NCBI GenBank assembly: GCA_905221605.1
Contig: CAJNDS010002172.1
Location: 444,113 to 508,112, forward strand
Direction: 5' to 3'
From: Symbiodinium natans
Taxonomy: Eukaryota > Sar > Dinophyceae > Suessiales > Symbiodiniaceae
DNA: 64,000 nt
How positions within the stretch are numbered: position 1 is the stretch's first letter; each line of letters starts with the position of its first letter. The notes below the pieces were generated by a model that had not been told where the DNA came from, ran no database searches, and worked only from the letters and a program-made list of their open reading frames with translations. The position numbers were made by a program, and so were the translations under genes. Positions 1 to 10,909 of this stretch are shown here, in pieces.

Positions 1-1149
1 AATCCACAAGCAGAAGTCCTCTGGGGGGTGGAAACCCTGAACCCTAGACCCTAAACCCTAAACCCTAAACCCTAAACCCTAAACCCTAAACCTCAAGAGT
101 ATTCCTTTGCTTCAAGGGGGAGTTCTGGGGGCCTCTGGGAAGGCTACTTCGTAGAGATGACGAACCGGTTGCGATCCTCGACTTGCGTGGCCTTCCCTTG
201 CGAGTTTAGGGTTTAGGGTTTAGGGTTTAGGGCTATAGAGCACGAAACCTTTTGATACAGAGGCCAGCATCTAGACCACGGCCTGAAAGTATCACCCTAC
301 AGCCCTGCTGATTCGGTCTAGGTTTAGGAGTCTAAGGTTTAGGGTTTAGGGTTTGGGGTTTTAGGGGTTTAAGGTTTAGGGTTCAGGGTTTGGGGTTTTA
401 GGGGTATGGTTTGGGGTTAGGACTTTAGGGTTTAGATTTTTTTGTTGTTTCTTGGGGGAGGGGCGGGGCAGGGGTGAGGGGAGGAGAGGTTGGAGTTGTG
501 GAGTTTTTAAATCAACTCTTAAACCCTAAGCCCTAAGCCCTAAGCCCTAAGCCCTAAACCCTAAACCCTAAACTCTAAACTCTAAGCCCCTAAACCATCC
601 TAAGCCTCAATGTTTGGGAGTTAAAAGAAGATATCTTGCCCTCCATGCTCCGCAGAACTTTGTGAAACCGACACTTCGGGTTGAGGATTTAGGGTTAGGG
701 TTTAGGGTTTAGGGTTTAGGGTTTAGGGTTTAGGGCCTAGGGAACGTTGGGTTAGTTACCTCAACCCCAAATCCCACCAAACCCTAATTCCCTTGAGGAC
801 GTATTCGCTCCCCCCCCCCCCTGCCTCCCTTGCAGGCCTCAGCCCCTAAAGCCGCAACCCCTAAACCTAAACAGCCGGCCCTTCCCCCCCCCCCCCCCCC
901 CCAAACTACCCCCTCCCGGCCAGGGCCAAGACTGTTCCAGGTTAGCGGCCTTCGACCCAGAGGGGTTTAGATTTTCGGGATTCAGGTTCGGTTTGAGGGT
1001 ACTTGGGGTTTAGGTGTTTGGGGCTTGTAGGGTTTAGGGGTTCGGGATGTGGGGGTTTGGGGGTGAGGGTTGGTGGTAGTGGCTTGGGTTCATAGTTTAG
1101 TTAGCAGCATTCGATGTTGGGTTTGCAGCAGTTTTACAGTATTTTCTCT
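1..1149. repeat. Mixed TTTAGGG/CCCTAAA arrays and poly-C runs
   Basis: Short arrays in both orientations (50-92, 207-232, 530-575, 690-735), C-runs at 811 and 887, and G-rich degenerate repeat. Apart from the small piece at 155-204, no gene-like sequence seen. Confidence 0.9.
155..204 (+). CDS. Exon-like piece with STCVAFPCE
   Basis: Reads MTNRLRSSTCVAFPCE between cttcgtag and a TTTAGGG array. It resembles the piece at 1615 (VTKQRFFSESMCVGLPYE): both have [MV]T...S..CV..P.E. They may be repeats of one small cysteine-bearing domain in a gene upstream of VPS10. No family recognised. Confidence 0.3.
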
Positions 1150-1500
1150 CGTCTTATAGGGTCCTGTAACCCGAGGTTAGCTAATACTCCCTCAGGCTCT
1201 AAAGTTCCCTGAGGTTCCCTAGGTACCTACCCCCCGTTGTACCCCCCTCCCTTAAGAACCCTACAGGTTTAAAGTTTCTAAGGGTAGTTGCATGGGCCCT
1301 TGATGTGGTACGGGCCCTGTAGGGTACATACGGGTACGCATGTAAGGGGTCCCCTGTTAAGGCCCCATGCTAAAGGACCATGTTGGGTTTGTAGCAGTTT
1401 GTCTCTCGTACTACAGGGTTCTTAAGGAAGTCACCCAAGGTTCCCTAGTACTCCCTAAGGCTCTAACGTTCCCTAAATTTCCCGAAGTCCCCAAAGAACC
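1150..1500. repeat. Diverged dispersed repeat, two copies
   Basis: 'gttccctaggtac...actccctcaggctctaa' sequence at 1165-1260 recurs at 1409-1490; a reverse-strand relative lies at 30490-30605 (gagccttagggagtagtggg). Confidence 0.45.
1278..1382. mobile_element. Family-3 element
   Basis: gggtagttgcatgggccctt ... gtaaggggtcccctgttaag ... taaaggaccatg. Ends are inverted repeats around 'agttacatgggccc'. Confidence 0.5.
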
Positions 1501-1502
1501 CG

Positions 1503-1600
1503 ATACCCTAAACCCTAAACCCTAAACCCTAAACCCTAAACCCTAAACCCTAAACCCTAAACCCTAAACCCTAAACCCTAAACCCTAAACCTAAACCCGA
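1503..1600. repeat. CCCTAAA array
   Basis: About a dozen near-perfect 7-bp units directly before the exon-like piece at 1615. Confidence 0.95.
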
Positions 1601-1614
1601 AACCCCAAACCTGA

Positions 1615-1669
1615 GGTGACGAAGCAGCGGTTCTTCTCCGAGTCCATGTGCGTTGGGCTGCCTTACGAG
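1615..1669 (+). CDS. Exon-like piece with SMCVGLPYE
   Basis: Follows a long CCCTAAA array and aacctgag; reads VTKQRFFSESMCVGLPYE before GTGGCT (or a GA donor three bases earlier). Related to the piece at 155. Unknown function. Confidence 0.35.
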
Positions 1670-1678
1670 GTGGCTTCT

Positions 1679-1765
1679 GGCATGTTCCCCCCCTAGGGTT
1701 TAGGGTTTAGGGTTTTGGGCCCCTACTATAATCCTTATTGAGGACTGTTAGTATACGGGGGAACA
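1679..1765. mobile_element. Family-1 inverted-repeat element with telomere repeat inside
   Basis: Left end ggcatgttccccccc, right end gactgttagtatacggggga. The middle has three TTTAGGG units. The right half is repeated once more up to 1815. See 35510 for the clearest copy. Confidence 0.5.
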
Positions 1766-1811
1766 ACGCAAGTTTTGGAGTACTTGTTAGTATACGGGGG
1801 AACATCCCAAG

Positions 1812-1919
1812 TTTTTGGAGTACTATACTTTGCTACTTTTCTTGTGGTTCTGGGTTCCCATTATAGCTACTTATACCTAAAAAGTATATATTTTTTCCAG
1901 GGTCTACTCCAAAGTAGGG
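1812..1919. mobile_element. Family-4 element
   Basis: tttttggagtactatacttt ... ggtctactccaaagtaggg; the ends form a short inverted repeat (TTTGGAGTA/TACTCCAAA). Nearly the same 108-bp sequence occurs at 38611-38720. Confidence 0.6.
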
Positions 1920-2186
1920 TCTAGGGATGTCAAGGGCCTAAGAGCTTGCCATAGTTCTTCAGACATGCGCCCAGATCGGCAGTGCCTTGTCTGAGTGTGC
2001 CGTCGCGTCTTGGCAGTACTTGAAGCTTCATGGGTAGTCATTGTAGCTGGGAGTACAAGAAGGGAAGCTGGCTGGTTATATCCTAAACCCTAAACCCTAA
2101 ACCCTAAACCCTAAACCCCAAACCCTAAACCCTAAACCCTAAACCCTAAAACCTTAACCTGTAGCTGCTGAGCCTTTAAGTAGCAG

Positions 2187-2261
2187 GTGTACACCTACCC
2201 GGTCCAGAACGAGTGCATGCGCTGGAGCAATGGCACACAGGCCGCTGCCGTGGAACCCAAG
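2187..2261 (+). CDS. Exon-like piece VYTYPVQNECMRW
   Basis: Acceptor aagtagcag|G. Reads VYTYPVQNECMRWSNGTQAA then AVEPK and runs into CCCTAAA repeat. Shares N-x-TQAA with the piece at 3182, which again suggests a repeated extracellular-type domain. Unknown function. Confidence 0.33.
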
Positions 2262-2280
2262 ACCCTAAACTCTAAGCCTT

Positions 2281-2382
2281 GGCATGGTTCCCAATTCTAC
2301 TAGCAGTCCTTAATAGGGATTATAGTACCACCCCCCATCATTATCCTAATTAAGGCCTGTTCGTATCAGAGGGGACATCCCA
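2281..2382. mobile_element. Family-1 inverted-repeat element
   Basis: Left arm ...tactagcagtccttaatagg, right arm ctaattaaggcctgttcgta...ggggacatccca. Imperfect palindrome of about 100 bp without telomere units inside. Confidence 0.55.
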
Positions 2383-2559
2383 GCCCTAAACCCCAAACCA
2401 TAAACCCTAAACCCTAAGTTCAGATCCCACGCCTGAGTTTGAATTGTAATCCTGATCCCACGCCTCAGCTCAAACACTGGGGTTGTTCTAGTTTGGGATC
2501 CCCGGCCCCTAGGCTCTTGAACCACAACTTCACCTCTGAAACTCAAGGCAATTGAGCCA

Positions 2560-2690
2560 CAGCCCCCTAAACCCTAAACCCTAAACCCTAAACCCTAAAC
2601 CCTAAACCCTAAACCCTAAACCCTAAACCCTAAACCCTAAACCCGAAACCCTAAACCCTAAACCCTAAACCCTAAACCCTAAACCCTGCT
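2560..2690. repeat. CCCTAAA array
   Basis: About 18 units with one CCCGAAA variant. A VVEWASAG reading with a GTAAGT donor follows at about 2706-2730, perhaps a tiny exon. Confidence 0.93.
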
Positions 2691-2832
2691 AAGCCCTACA
2701 CCTGAAGTCGTCGAGTGGGCATCTGCGGGGGTAAGTTAATCAAATTGAGCTGCAGCAGTCCATATTTCGGGCTTCAGACTTGAATTTGGGTTTAGGGTTC
2801 AGCCTTTAGAGGTTCAGGGTTCAGGGTTTAGG

Positions 2833-2980
2833 TTGGGATGCTCCCCCTTACAAGCCCTTAAGAGGGATCGGAAAAGGGGGTACTATAAACCCCCCCTAAA
2901 CCCCCCTAAACCCCCCCTAAACCCCCCCTAAATCCCCCCTAAACCCCCTAAGGACTGTTAGTATAAGGAGGAGCATCCCG
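2833..2980. mobile_element. Family-1 element with CCCCCCTAAA units inside
   Basis: Arms ttgggatgctcccccttac and gttagtataaggaggagcat. The centre has about six CCCCCCTAAA units, a variant of the telomere repeat expanded within the element. Confidence 0.6.
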
Positions 2981-3023
2981 AGGTTTAGACTTTTAGAGCT
3001 TAGGGTGTAGGAAGTTTACGTGG

Positions 3024-3120
3024 ACCCTAAACCCTAAACCCTAAACCCTAAACCCTAAACCCTAAACCCTAAACCCCAAACCCTAAACCCTAAACCTTAA
3101 ATCCTAAACCCTAAACCCTA
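3024..3120. repeat. CCCTAAA array
   Basis: Near-perfect units with a few CCCCAAA variants. Confidence 0.92.
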
Positions 3121-3181
3121 AGTAGGCCCAAACCCAGATGCTTCAAGCCCGGAACCCGCAAGTTAAGAGACGTCGCTGCAG

Positions 3182-3232
3182 GCTTTCCGCGTGGATCCCA
3201 CCACGACCAATGTCACACAGGCTGCATTTTGC
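3182..3232 (+). CDS. Exon-like piece FRVDPTTTNVTQAAFC
   Basis: Acceptor gtcgctgcag|G, then AFRVDPTTTNVTQAAFC before a TTTAGGG array. NVTQAA parallels NGTQAA of the piece at 2187. Unknown function. Confidence 0.3.
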
Positions 3233-3511
3233 ACTGGGGGTTTAGGGTTTAGGGTTTAGGGCTTCGAGGTTGGGAAGTTTTTTTGGGGTTCAGGAGAAAG
3301 TCGTAGGGAGTGCGCGCGGGGTAGTGTTCAGGCAGTAGAGGTTGTTCTCTAAACCCTGAACTCTAAACCCTAAACCCTAAACCTTAAACTCACAAGAGCT
3401 TCTCGCGGCATTCAGGTTCAAAGACTCTTCAGCATTGGACGTAGAGCTACGGTGAGACTTAAAAGCCTGAACCCCAAAGTCCTTTTAAACCCCTAACCCC
3501 CCCCCCCCCAA

Positions 3512-3675
3512 ACCCTAAACCCTAAACCCTAAACTTTAAACCCTGAACCCTCAACCCTAAACCCGAAGCCCTAAACCCTAAACCCTAAACCCTAAACCCT
3601 AAACCCTAAACCCTAAACCCTAAACCCTAAACCCTAAACCCTAAGTCCGAAACCCTAAACCCTAAACCCTAAACC
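3512..3675. repeat. CCCTAAA array
   Basis: About 22 units, some variants, ending just before the exon-like piece at 3685. Confidence 0.92.
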
Positions 3676-3684
3676 CCTGAAGAG

Positions 3685-3732
3685 GTGGACTACCTTGTCA
3701 ACGACAAGTGTGGTGGAGACCTAACCCGGCAG
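3685..3732 (+). CDS. Exon-like piece VDYLVNDKCGGDLTRQ
   Basis: Follows a 160-bp CCCTAAA array and tgaagag|G; sixteen codons VDYLVNDKCGGDLTRQ. No clear donor. Unknown function. Confidence 0.28.
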
Positions 3733-3759
3733 GGGGGTCCGGCCTTCCCAGGGCTTGAG

Positions 3760-4650
3760 GTATTGAGGGTTTTAGGGTTTAGGGTTTAGGGTTTGGGGTT
3801 TGGGGTTCAGGGTTTAGGGTTTAGGGTTTGCGGCTTAGGGTTTTGAGGTATTTGGGGTTTTGGGGTTTAGGGGTTTTGGACTTAGGGTTTTGAGGTATTT
3901 TGGGTTTTGGGCTGTAAGGGTGTCGGGTTTAGTGTGGGTACTTCGGGGCTTAGGGGTTTGAGGCATTAAGTTTTGGGGTTTAGGGTTTTAGGGTTTTAGG
4001 GTTTAGAGTTTACGTGCTTAGGGTCTTGAGGCTTTTAGGATTTTGGGGTTTAGGGTTTTAGGATTTTGGGTTTGGGGTTTTGAGAGGTATTTAGGGTTTT
4101 GGGGTCGGTCTAGGGTTTTAGGGGTTGGGGCTTAGGGGCTTAGGGGTTTGGGGGCTTAGGGGCTTAGGGGCTTAAAGGCTTTTAGGGGCTTAGGGGCTCA
4201 GGGGCTTAGGGGCTTAGGGGCATACGGGCTTAAAGGTTTTTAGGGGCTTAAAGGCTTTTAGGGGCTTAGGGGCATAGGGGCTTCGGGGCTAGGGGTTTAG
4301 GGGCTTAGGGGCTTGGGTTTGGGGGCTTTGGGGCTTAGGGCTTAGGGTTTTGAGGGGTTTAGGGTTTCGGGGGTTTTGGGGGTTCAGGGTTTTGGGGGTT
4401 TTGCGTTTGGGGTTTTCGGTCTATTTAGGGTTTGGGGTTTAGGGTTTGGGGTTTGTGGCTTTGGGGTTCGGGGTTTAGGGTTTTGGGTGTTTAGGGTTTG
4501 GGTGTTTAGGGTTTTTGGGCGTTTCGGGTTTAGGGTTTGGGGTTTAGAGGGTTTTGGGGCTCATGGTTGAGAGGTTTATTAGGAAGGTAGGGTTTTTCTG
4601 TAGGTGTTTGGGGCAGTTTTTGTGGCTGTTTATTGAGGTCACAACCCGAA
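3760..4650. repeat. Long degenerate TTTAGGG / GGGGCTTA region
   Basis: G-rich strand throughout, units drifting between TTTAGGG, TTTTGGGG and TTAGGGGC. ORFs here are repeat peptides. No gene. Confidence 0.9.
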
Positions 4651-4789
4651 GCCCTAAACCCAGGATCTAGGAGGGGGGGGGGACCGAAGCCCTGAACCCC
4701 TAAATCTTGAGCTGGAACAGGGTCTAGGGTTTAGGGTTTAGGGTTTAGGGTTCAGGGTTTAGGGTTTAGGGTTTAGGGTTTTGAGGTCC

Positions 4790-5117
4790 TCGAGGCAGGG
4801 CCGATGAGGCCCGCTTTCGAACGGTCCGTGAGAAAGATCCGGAGCATTGCAATGGACGCAGCCAGCACGATGTTCAAGGCCACCGCAATTCTGCAGGACC
4901 GATGGCCCGCACGGGTCATCCGGTGGCGGGACAGGGCCCACGCCATCAGGATGGCGCTGCACAAGCCATACCAAGGATAACCAAAGATTGCAAGCTTTCG
5001 CAACATGGTGTTGGGCAGGCATGGCTTGGTGCCATACGTCAAGAACCGCGCCGAGTGGAAGATACACTTGCGCGCAACGTCAGCAGCCTGTACGGCGCCA
5101 TCAGGTTTGACTCCACC
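4790..5117. other. Unique 330-bp coding-like stretch, strand uncertain
   Basis: Flanked by TTTAGGG on the left and CCCTAAA on the right. The plus frame is open apart from one TAA (4978-4980), with segments such as RPAFERSVRKIRSIAMDAAS and YVKNRAEWKIHLRATSAA. The minus strand is fully open for 115 codons with two hydrophobic stretches. Neighbouring exon-like pieces are plus strand, but I cannot choose. Confidence 0.3.
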
Positions 5118-5605
5118 CAAAACCCTAAACCCTAAACCCTAAACCCCAAACCCCAAACCCCAAACCCTAAACCCTAAACCCTAAACCCCAAACCCCAAAC
5201 CCTAAACCCTAAACCCTAAACCCCAAACACTAAACCCTAAACCCTAAACCCTAAAAGGCGCCTCTGCGCAATGGTCCTGCCGGTTGCCCTGCGCCCCCAA
5301 GCTCTGCTTTGAGGGTCTGGAGCTTTAGAGTTTAGGGGTTTTAGGGGTTTTGGCAGCTTCAGGGGGTTTAGGGTTTAGGGTTTAGGGTTTAGGGTTTAGG
5401 GTTTAGGGTTTAGGGTTTAGGGTTTAGGGTTTAGGGTTTAGGGTACCCTAAATAGACCCCTCTACTCACGAAATCCGAAATACTCTGCCCTAAACCCTCA
5501 AATCCTAAACCCTGGGACCTGTACCTTTGAATCCTGGACTCTCCACCCTAAAGCCTGCACCCTAAACTCCTACAAGAGGGTTTAGGGTTTGGGGTTTAGG
5601 GTTAG
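5118..5605. repeat. CCCTAAA array facing a TTTAGGG array
   Basis: 5118-5255 (C-strand) and 5358-5445 (G-strand) with ~100 bp of unique DNA between: an inverted pair able to fold back. Confidence 0.9.
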
Positions 5606-5690
5606 GGACCTTGCACGTCCCAAGGGAGTACGTCATGAGCGTGGGCTACTGCTACGAGCTCTATCCAGACAGAGCTCCGCGGAGTTTCAA
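5606..5690 (+). CDS. Exon-like piece YVMSVGYCYELYPDRAPRSF
   Basis: Starts at the end of a TTTAGGG-like unit (ggttag|G) and reads TLHVPREYVMSVGYCYELYP then DRAPRSF with a donor GTGGGA. Good coding character; tyrosine- and cysteine-bearing like the other upstream pieces. Family unknown. Confidence 0.38.
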
Positions 5691-7240
5691 GTGGGAGGTG
5701 GGACCCAGGGTTGAGGCTTTGGTTGGTTTTTGTGGGGTTTAGGGAGTTTAGGGGGTTTAGGGTTTAGGGTTCAGGACGTAGGGTTCAAGATTTGGGGAGT
5801 TTGGGTTTTGGGGGTCTGTGGTTTTGATTAGAGGTCAACAAGTTAAAGTTAACAAGGCTTTCCACTTGTCTAGGGCTGTTAGGGAGCGGATTCTCATCCT
5901 GGTGCGCAGGTCGAGAGATACGACAGCACCACCATTTCGGAGGCATGGAGGCTGGAATGACGGCTTCGCGCACTGTCAGTGTCACTCTTAGGGTTTAGGG
6001 TTTAGGGGTTTAGGGTTTAGGGTTTAGGGTTAGGGTTTAGGGGTGTCACTTAGATGCGCCTCCCACAGCCAAGGAAAGTTCTCGTTTTTCTGGTGTAATA
6101 CACACATTGCGGAAGGGGCCTGTCATCTTGTCTTTTGAGGCGCCGTAGAGGCGCCATATTATAGCAAACCCTAAACACCCTAAAATCCGAAACCCTAAAC
6201 CCTAAACCCTAAACCCTCAACCCTAAACCCTAAACCCTAAAACCCTAAAATCCTAAACCCGAAACCCTAAGCCCTAAACCCCAAACCCTAGACCCTAAAC
6301 TCATAAATCAGCCAGGCCAGCCGGCCTGGGGCTTGTTCAGGCGGCGGGCATGGCAGCGCCGCTAGCTGGGGTTCCTGGCTCGGCGTGCCCAAGTGGGGGT
6401 CGAGGGTTCAGGGCTTAAGCGGCTTAGGGTTTTTTAGGGGACAGGGTTTAGGGCTTAGGGTTTTTGAGGGTTTAGGGCAGGGTTTAGGGTTTAGGCTTTA
6501 GGGTTTAGGGTTGTTTAGGGAATTTGGGGTTTATGGTTGTTTAGGGTTCTTGGGGTTTAGGGTTGCTTAGGGTTTTTGGGGTTTACTTCAGGTTTCAGGG
6601 AATCTGGCTGGGCCCGTATTCTAAACTACGGACAACCCCTAAACCCTAAACCCTGAGCCCTAAACCCTAAACCCTAACACCCTAAACCCTAAACCGCCTT
6701 AGCTGAGGGCTCTTCTGGTTTTAAGGCTGAGGCTTGCATCAAAGTTCTGAACGCTCTAGGTGAGGGTTTTATTTTGGGACATTCCCCACTAACAGTCCTT
6801 ATAGGGATTATCATAGGGGGTAGAAAAATCCCCATTAAGGACTGTAAGGAACATCCCAACATCAAAGTTTTGAACGCTCTAGTTGAGGGTTTTTTGGTTT
6901 AAGGGTTTGGATTTCGGGGTGGTTTGGTTTAGGGGGTTTTGGCCACGGTTTAGGGATTAGGGTTTAGGGTTTACGGTTTAGGGTTTAGGGTTTAGGGTTG
7001 TATAGTTTGAAGGGTTTAGGAATCTATGGTTTTTTCCGGCTTAGGGTTTGATGGTGAATGTTTTTTTGGGCTTAACTACGCTTCAGGGTTTCGCATCCTG
7101 TGACAGATCGCCCTGTGCTAGCCCCCCCGTAACTTGAAGTCTGAAGACGGTTTCGGGTTTAGGGTTAAGTAGGGAGTAGGGTTTAGGGTTTAGGGTTCAG
7201 GTTTTAGGGTTTAGAGGCTCAGCAATTTTACAGTTTAGGG
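5691..7240. repeat. Interspersed telomere-type repeat and unique DNA
   Basis: Alternating short arrays (5985-6045, 6165-6300, 6420-6600, 6630-6690, 6955-7005) and 50-150 bp unique pieces. 6300-6390 reads AGMAAPLAGVPGSACP in one frame but has no other support. Contains the family-1 element at 6773. Confidence 0.75.
6773..6859. mobile_element. Family-1 element between 34-bp direct repeats
   Basis: Arms ttgggacattccccactaac and taaggactgtaaggaacatc. Flanked by a 34-bp direct duplication (6737-6770 and 6860-6893: catcaaagttYtgaacgctc...), three mismatches or fewer. Confidence 0.65.
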
Positions 7241-7334
7241 TTGGGATGTTCCCCCTTCTACTAACATAATGGGGGGGGGGGGGGGCGACTATATTCCCTT
7301 GTAAGGACTGTTGGTATGAGGGGGAACGTCCCAA
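7241..7334. mobile_element. Family-1 inverted-repeat element
   Basis: Arms ttgggatgttcccccttcta and ggtatgagggggaacgtccc around a G-run. About 94 bp. Confidence 0.62.
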
Positions 7335-7447
7335 GATTAGGATGTTTTAAGGGTTTTGGGGGGGGCTCAGGGGGATCGTTTAAGGGTTTTAAGGGTTCAG
7401 GGGTGTAGGGTTTCCTTCCTGCTCTTTTCTTCTGGGCACCCTTTTAC

Positions 7448-7675
7448 CTTAAGCCCTAAACCCTAAACCCTAAACCCTAAACCCTAAACCCTAAACCCTA
7501 AACCCTAAACCCTAAACCCTAAACCCTAAACCCTAAACCCTAAACCCTAAACCCTAAACCCTAAACCCTAAACCCTAACCTAAACCCTAAACCCTAAACC
7601 CTAAACCCTAAACCCTAAACCCTAAACCCTAAACCCTAAACCCTAAACCCTAAACCCTAAACCCTAAACCCTAGA
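7448..7675. repeat. Long CCCTAAA array
   Basis: About 32 almost perfect units; one 6-bp CCTAAC slip at 7577. Confidence 0.97.
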
Positions 7676-9440
7676 GTGGAGTGTGATCGTGCACCCAGGC
7701 CCTGCTTGGCAGCTCCAGGGACCTCTGACTGAGCTCCAGGAGCCTGGCCGGCCGTTTTCAAAGGGGGAGTGTGCTTTGGTCTTCGGGATGCAAACCCGAG
7801 ACCCTGCACTCTGAAGCCCCCCAAACCCTAAACGCTAAACCCTAAACCCTAAGCCCTAAACCCTAAACCCCAAACCCGAAACCCTAAACCCTAAACCCTA
7901 AACCCTAAACCCTGAAGCCCTGATCTCCCTGATCCCTGATCTCCTTAAGCCCTGATCTCCTGAACCGTCTCACCCATGCACGTGTCCATGAATCGTGGAC
8001 CCCCTGTCTTACCGAGTGCGCCGGAGCGACCTGCAAGCCCTAAACCCTAAACCCTAAACCCTAAACCCTAAACCCTAAACCCTAAGCCCTAAACCCTAAA
8101 CCCTAAACCCTAAACCCTAAACCCTAAACCCTAAACCCTAAACCCTAAACCCGAAGCCTTAAAGCCCAAGCCAGCTCAGCCTGGAGTTGCCCCCCCCCCT
8201 CTGACCCCCCCGCCCCCTACATTTCTGAGCAGGCAGTTGAATTGAATTTGATTGTTTAGGGTTTAGGGTTTAGGGTTCAGGGTTTAAGCCCAAACCCTCA
8301 AAGGACTAGGTTAGGGTGGTTTTGCCACCTGAGACGGCGTGGGGTGGGATGAAAACCATTGGCTGGCCCTCCACAGTCGGGCCATGGCTGCTCGTTGCAT
8401 CCCAGGAAGCTTTCCAGCCTGGTCTGCATCCCAACCTTCACAGCTTCTGCAACATATTTCAGCAAACCCTAAACCCTAAACCCTAAACCCTAAACCCCGA
8501 ACCCTAAACCCTAAACCCTAAACCCTAAACCCTAAACCCTAAACCCTAAACCCTAAACCGCTAACCTCTACACCCTAAGCCTGAGCCGTATTCCTGGGGT
8601 ATCAGCCATCCAGGATTTAAGGCTTACGGTTGCTGCGTGTTTCTTGTTGCTGTTAGGGCTGGGCCCTTCAGGGTTCGGGGTTTAGGGTTAGTTGAGGGTC
8701 TAGGGCTTTAGGGCTTAGGGTTTAGGGTTTCGGGTTTTCGGGCTTAGTTCTTAGGGCTTACCTTCAGCCACAGGGTTTCAAACGACGCGAAACCTTAAAC
8801 CCTAAACCCGACACCCTGAATGCCGAAGCCCTAATCCCTAACCACTGGCAGCTCATGGTTGAGCCGGCTGCACCGTGCACGCGGCCGTAAGGCACAAAAC
8901 AGGAACTGGGTCTAGGGTTTAGAGTTGAGGGTTTAGGGTTGAGGGTTTAGGGTTTAGGGCTTAGGGTCTAGGGTTTAGAGTTTAGGGTTTAGGATTTAGG
9001 CTTTGAGGTTCAAAGGGTGTTCAAGGGTTGAGGCGTTTAGGGTCAAGTTCTTAGAGGGCTCGGCCGCGAATCTGACTCCTCAAAGCATGTAAGCCCCAGA
9101 CTTCACGTGGGGGTCGATTTGAGTTGGAGTCCCTTTTTGGGCGCTCCTTTCTGGAAGGGCTTAGGGTTTAGGGGTTAAGGCGGATTGTTGAAGGTTTTTA
9201 AGTCGGCTTTAGGGTTTCAGTCGGGTTTCCGGCAGTCTGGGCTTTTTCTTGGGCTTCTTTGGATGTTTTCCTTTTTTGGGCTTCATCGCCCGAAGTCTGC
9301 TGCTGATGTCTGGCTTCAGCTCATTTCGAGAGGCCTGGGCGCTACCAAGAATCTTTCAACCCACATACCCTTGAGAGAAGGGGGGGATGAGACTCTGCCC
9401 CAAACCCCAAACCCTACACCCTAAACCCTAAACTTAAACC
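7676..9440. repeat. Telomere-type arrays with unique pieces
   Basis: Arrays at 7825-7915, 8036-8155, 8463-8560 and 8910-9000. Unique pieces: 7700-7800 (possible LQGPLTELQEPGRPF reading), 7960-8035, 8290-8460, 9050-9370. None is convincing as a gene. Confidence 0.7.
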
Positions 9441-10262
9441 CCAGAATGGTTGTTCAGGTTTAAGGTGGAAGGTTCATAGGATCACCTGAAGCCCCCCCCT
9501 CCCCAAACCGCAGGGCCTAAAAACCAGGACTCTCAACCTTTCATTTTTCAAAGAACGGAAGTCTACAAGCCTTCTCCTTTTTGCCCCCATGCAACCCCTT
9601 AACAAGCCGTCTGTAAAGGCACTCCCCCTCCTGAAGCTCTCCTTAAACCATGGGCTACGGAAGCCGGCTGCTTCTATGGCTGCTTCTGTTTGGGTGTGGG
9701 GCTTGGCAACCCTAAACCCTGAACCCTAAACCCCAAACCCTAAACCCTAAAACCTAAACCCTAAACCCTAAACCCTAAATCCTAAACCCTAAACCCTAAA
9801 CCCACATGCTGTTGTTGTGATTCATTTCTCAATGTTTGCACCCAACCGATTCCCCTCCAATCGTTTTCAAGTAATCCGTAGATTCCCGATAAACGCGGAG
9901 TTTGTGCGACGTTCTTAACTTCATGGATGTAGTTTAAGTCAGCTCCATGCGAATCATCATGAATATACCTATCCTTTGTACAGTTTGTGTTGCCATCCTC
10001 TGCATTCTTGCCTGTCGCGCACACTACTATTGCCACTTTACTATTATGCACTTCTATTCTTACTATTCTTATTATTCTTATTATTCTTACCCTTCTTACT
10101 ACTATTCGATTGCTTGCATTCTTACTCTTAGTACTATTGCTGTTGTTCCGTTATTTCGATTGTTATTCTATCTTACGATTATGACTATCTCTACTACTAT
10201 TGCTATTGTTTCTACTGCTCCTATTTTTGATTACTACTATTTCCACCATTGCTATCTTAGAG
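9441..10262. repeat. Unique DNA and a pyrimidine triplet-like low-complexity tract
   Basis: 9441-9945 is unique with one array (9710-9800). 10030-10255 is built from degenerate TATTCTTAC/TACTATTCT motifs that give a Tyr/Ser-rich ORF by composition alone. Confidence 0.7.
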
Positions 10263-10620
10263 TTTAGGGTTTAGGGTTTAGGGTTTAGGGTTTAGGGTTT
10301 AGGGTTTAGGGTTTAGGGTTAGGGGCTTTAGGGTTTGTGGTTTCGGCCCCTGAAGCCCTGGACCGACCTTGCTTGAACCTTAAGCTCCGAGCAGCCCCGA
10401 GCAGCCCAGGCCTTTCTCTGCTCCCGCGCAGCCAAATGGGCCGCTGAAGAAAGAGGCGGGGTTTGGGGTTTAGGGTTAGGGTTTAGGGTTTAGGGTTTAG
10501 GGTTTAGGGTTTAGGGTTTAGGGTTTAGGGTTTAGGGTTTGTGTTTTTTTGGACGAGGGGATGGGGGGGGGGTTTAGGGTTTAGGGTTTAGGTTAGGGTT
10601 TAGGGTTTATGGTTGAGGGT
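10263..10620. repeat. Two TTTAGGG arrays
   Basis: 10263-10330 and 10462-10545, with ~130 bp unique DNA between. Confidence 0.92.
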
Positions 10621-10909
10621 TTCCTGGTTACCCTTACCCCTTTACCCCAAAGCCTAGTCCCTTTACCCAGAACCCTCTAGCCTCCCCAAACCCGAAGCGT
10701 GACAGACTCAGCCGGGTTTTAGGAGCTCAGCGCTAGGGTTGAAGTTAGGGGTCTCAGGGTGTCAGGGCTTGAGGTGTAAGGTTTTTCTGGGTGCACATCT
10801 GGGTATTTCAGGTTGCCTTGCTTTGAGGCGGGCCGTTGGGGGATGCCGTTTCAGATCTGGGGGGTGTTTTTGGTGATGCGACAAAGCCGTCTGCTTCTGC
10901 TTCACAATC

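Noticed and set aside
9947-10267. Tyr/Ser-rich 106-codon ORF
   Set aside because: Low-complexity TATTCTTAC tract; overlapping Leu/Ile-rich ORF in another frame.
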